DNA of 8,380 nt. Source: an uncultured beta proteobacterium. Its GTDB lineage: Bacteria > Pseudomonadota > Gammaproteobacteria > Burkholderiales > Burkholderiaceae. The notes below the pieces were generated by a model. That model was not told the origin of the DNA. It did not search any database and saw only the letters and a list, made by a program, of their open reading frames with translations. Below, in pieces: positions 6,314-8,380 of this stretch (positions are counted from its first letter, which is position 1; each line of letters opens with the position of its first letter). The translations under genes and the position numbers were made by a program. The stretch spans positions 1 to 8,380 of the forward strand of contig CAJARE010000318.1 in assembly GCA_903944255.1 (NCBI GenBank), read 5' to 3'.

Positions 6314-7147
6314 TTAAAGCTTTCGATGGGTCAGTGCAGGTAACTTAGAGCGTACCTCGTTTAATTTATCTTTGCACAATACCCCAGAAATAAAACCTTC
6401 ACCTTCGGGGAGATTGGCAAAAATATCACCCCAAGGGTCAATCAGCATGCTATGCCCCCATGTACGCCGTTGATTGAGGTGGGTACCACCCTGGGCTGAA
6501 GCCAGAACGTAGCATTGATTCTCAATCGCCCGTGCACGAAGCAGAATTTCCCAATGGTCTTTACCCGTCGTATAGGTAAAAGCCGCCGGAATAATGTGGC
6601 AATCCACTTGACCTAAAGCCCTGTAAAGCTCTGGAAAACGCAAGTCATAGCAGATACTCAGTCCAAAAATCCACTCTTGAGCGCCGATAGCAATCTTGAG
6701 TATGCCTGGCTCATTGCCCGCTTCAATCGTTTCAGATTCTTGATAGCGCTCAGTTTCAGTCTGAAATCCAAATAAATGAATTTTGTCGTAACGCGCAATC
6801 GTCTTACCATGGGGGTTAAAGACTAAAGTCGTATTCAACACTTTTTGTGGATCACCAGCTTCTAAGGGAATAGTTCCTGCAACTAAATAAATGCCATTAT
6901 CTTTTGCAATTGCCGACAGTTGTTCTTGAATAGGGCCATTGCCATAGGACTCCCGAGCTCGAACCTTATCGGTATCTTTTAAGCCCATCAAGCAAAAATA
7001 TTCAGGCAAGACAGCAAGCTGAGCACCTTCTTCAGCTGCAACTTTAATTAATCTAGCAGCTGTATTGAGGTTCTCCTGAAGTTCGGGAGTAGATACCATT
7101 TGGATAGACGCGATCCGAATATTGCTTATATTTTCACTAGGATTCAT
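6314..7147 (-). CDS. Nitrilase-superfamily carbon-nitrogen hydrolase, Nit1/deaminated glutathione amidase type
   Basis: This 277-residue enzyme belongs to the nitrilase superfamily, with the Glu-Lys-Cys catalytic triad at Glu49 (LPEY), Lys122 (YDKIHLF) and Cys166 (SICYDLRFPELYR). It is a cytoplasmic amide hydrolase with no signal peptide. The segments KDHWEILLRARAIEN (196-210) and GHSMLIDPWG (231-240) resemble the Nit1 clade (human NIT1, E. coli YbeM), whose known job is to hydrolyse deaminated glutathione made by side reactions of transaminases. That substrate is an inference from similarity; omega-amidase (Nit2) or another small amide is possible. Its ATG overlaps the yhdP stop codon as ATGA, so translation is probably coupled, consistent with the absence of a Shine-Dalgarno. 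The yhdP-amidase-tldD order recurs in beta- and gammaproteobacteria, as I recall. Confidence 0.9.
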   Translation of the reverse strand: MNPSENISNIRIASIQMVSTPELQENLNTAARLIKVAAEEGAQLAVLPEYFCLMGLKDTDKVRARESYGNGPIQEQLSAIAKDNGIYLVAGTIPLEAGDPQKVLNTTLVFNPHGKTIARYDKIHLFGFQTETERYQESETIEAGNEPGILKIAIGAQEWIFGLSICYDLRFPELYRALGQVDCHIIPAAFTYTTGKDHWEILLRARAIENQCYVLASAQGGTHLNQRRTWGHSMLIDPWGDIFANLPEGEGFISGVLCKDKLNEVRSKLPALTHRKL

Positions 7148-8380
7148 GATGGAGGTGACGAACTGTTCGATGCGGGTTTGCTTTGCTCTTTTAAAAGTTC
7201 CTTACTACGAATCCTATCCATAGCCTTTGAATCGATAGGTTTTCCTTGTTGATCTAGGGGAATCACTTCAGGATTTTTCCAAGAGCCTTGAACTAAATAG
7301 TCTGATTGAAGATTGCGGTTAATTTGACTAGTAATTAAATATTGCCCAATGAGAGCGCTTAAACCAATAATAGGGTTGATCGCAAAGGCAGCTAATGAAC
7401 CAGCTGTTGCATCGATGGTAGGGAAGATGGTAATTCGTAAATCTTGAGTTTGTTTCGGAATGTTGATTTGACCGTTCATCGCGACACGAGCCTGATCAAG
7501 TTCCATTGTGACTTGCTTTGCTTGCGCAATACCTTGATTGATGTCAAAACTACCGTTAATGGAATTAAAGCTAGTTCCCTTAGTTGCTATATTTCCAACG
7601 CTGCCTTGTAGATCAAGAGTGGCGAATTTCAGTAGACTTTGTAAGCTCAAAACATCCAGAAGTTGAGCGCCAGTGGTATCGACCTCTAACAGTCGACCTT
7701 TTATCAGATTTAAATTTGCGCTACCTTTTAAAGAGTCGAATTGTGGGTCAAATGGTGAGCCATTCCATTCAACCGATGCATTCACTTTACCTTGCCCGCC
7801 ATCAACCGATTTTTTATCAGTCCAGTGAGCAATGAGTTGTCCAGCATTCTTCACATCCATATCAAAGTTAAGTCGGGTATGCTCAGATTGATTTTGGCTA
7901 GTACCATTCCATTGGCCAGTAATTTTGGACTCACCTTCGGGGTTAATAGTTTGAATAGAGTCAATCTTGAGCGCATTATTAGCTGAAATAGTCTTGATTT
8001 TGAATTGACCAAGCTGTGCCTTGAACCAGGAAAAATCCTCTATAGATAAATCGAGGCTAGGAATGCTATCGGGACTGCGCATCTTTTTATTTGAAGTATT
8101 GGCGGCAGTGGACTTAACCAATTCAGTGGGCACATCGGGTACCCGTAGGCGGCTAAATGTTCCGGAAAGTATTCCATTGGGATTGACTTGGCTAGGGCCT
8201 TGGAGCTGAATCTGGCCATTAATCTGCGGCGCATTGATCCGCATTTGTAAGGCACCGGTCTGCTGTTTGACGGATATATTCAAATCTTCCCATATTCGAT
8301 CAATCAAGGTTAATTTTTTAACTTGGGCTGTTATTTGTAGGCTATTAGTGCTGGAATCAACGGCTTTGGCTGGAACATTC
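7144..8380 (-). CDS. yhdP: YhdP family AsmA-like protein (C-terminal part, cut by window edge)
   Basis: The reading frame is open from its TGA at 7146-7144 to the right edge, giving about 411 C-terminal residues of a protein that is usually around 1,200-1,400 residues long. The TTG at 8307 is not the start: the frame continues upstream without a stop. In E. coli, YhdP is anchored in the inner membrane and, with TamB and YdbH, forms a bridge carrying phospholipids to the outer membrane. Visible marks are alternating short beta-strand repeats, the motif LIKGRLLEVDTTGAQLLDVLSLQSLLK (written in pieces: LIKGRLLEVD, then GAQLLDVLSL, then QSLLK) typical of the AsmA-like C-terminus, and a hydrophobic segment (7330-7404) near the end, IIGLSALIGQYLI, which in relatives is amphipathic and conserved. 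The tail is Ser/Pro/Lys rich and probably disordered. It overlaps the amidase start by 4 bp. Confidence 0.88.
   Translation of the reverse strand, partial: NVPAKAVDSSTNSLQITAQVKKLTLIDRIWEDLNISVKQQTGALQMRINAPQINGQIQLQGPSQVNPNGILSGTFSRLRVPDVPTELVKSTAANTSNKKMRSPDSIPSLDLSIEDFSWFKAQLGQFKIKTISANNALKIDSIQTINPEGESKITGQWNGTSQNQSEHTRLNFDMDVKNAGQLIAHWTDKKSVDGGQGKVNASVEWNGSPFDPQFDSLKGSANLNLIKGRLLEVDTTGAQLLDVLSLQSLLKFATLDLQGSVGNIATKGTSFNSINGSFDINQGIAQAKQVTMELDQARVAMNGQINIPKQTQDLRITIFPTIDATAGSLAAFAINPIIGLSALIGQYLITSQINRNLQSDYLVQGSWKNPEVIPLDQQGKPIDSKAMDRIRSKELLKEQSKPASNSSSPPS

Noticed and set aside
7148..7157. GGAGGTGA just outside the amidase start, resembling a Shine-Dalgarno
   Set aside because: It is on the plus strand, whereas the amidase is on the minus strand, and no plus-strand gene follows it. 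It lies within yhdP coding sequence.
8305..8307. TTG as a possible start of the right-most gene
   Set aside because: The same frame runs upstream to the window edge without a stop, and the protein matches only the C-terminal end of the much larger YhdP family.

Overview
The window reads as ordinary, gene-dense chromosome from a betaproteobacterium. Moderate GC, very short intergenic gaps (8 to 35 bp) and the protein sequences fit a freshwater Burkholderiaceae such as Polynucleobacter. That taxonomic call is recognition from memory, not a database match. There are no RNA genes, insertion sequences, CRISPR arrays, integrases or phage genes, and no stretch over 300 bases lacks a gene. I found no undescribed multi-gene system. 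The less routine observations concern how transcription starts and stops.

Layout. Positions 1-2997 on the minus strand hold glcD, glcE and the start of glcF, which form the glycolate oxidase complex and are read in the order glcD, glcE, glcF. glcE starts inside the glcD stop codon, and glcF follows glcE after 8 bp and runs off the left edge. Positions 3033-3602 on the plus strand hold a single gene for a PduO-type cobalamin adenosyltransferase. It is divergent from glcD (35-bp gap) and convergent with aroG (35-bp gap). Positions 3638-8380 on the minus strand hold a run read right to left: the C-terminal third or so of a YhdP/AsmA-like protein (cut by the right edge), a nitrilase-family amidase of the Nit1 type, tldD, and aroG (class I DAHP synthase).

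Function. glcDEF oxidises glycolate to glyoxylate and passes electrons to the membrane quinone pool, a fitting trait for a freshwater bacterium feeding on algal exudates. yhdP, the amidase and tldD form a run of cell-envelope and quality-control genes whose neighbourhood is familiar from many proteobacteria. aroG opens the shikimate pathway and may have its own promoter as well as read-through from tldD. The adenosyltransferase makes coenzyme B12 from cobalamin; no B12-dependent enzyme is visible here.

Regulation. The three genes best placed to begin a transcript (the adenosyltransferase, glcD and aroG) lack a Shine-Dalgarno sequence, and each has a TATAAT or TAAAAT hexamer ending 6-7 nt before its ATG. 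This suggests leaderless mRNAs. The convergent adenosyltransferase/aroG junction carries a perfect 12-bp hairpin whose loop contains the adenosyltransferase stop codon and which is followed on the minus strand by eight T residues, so it looks like the aroG terminator and perhaps a two-way terminator.
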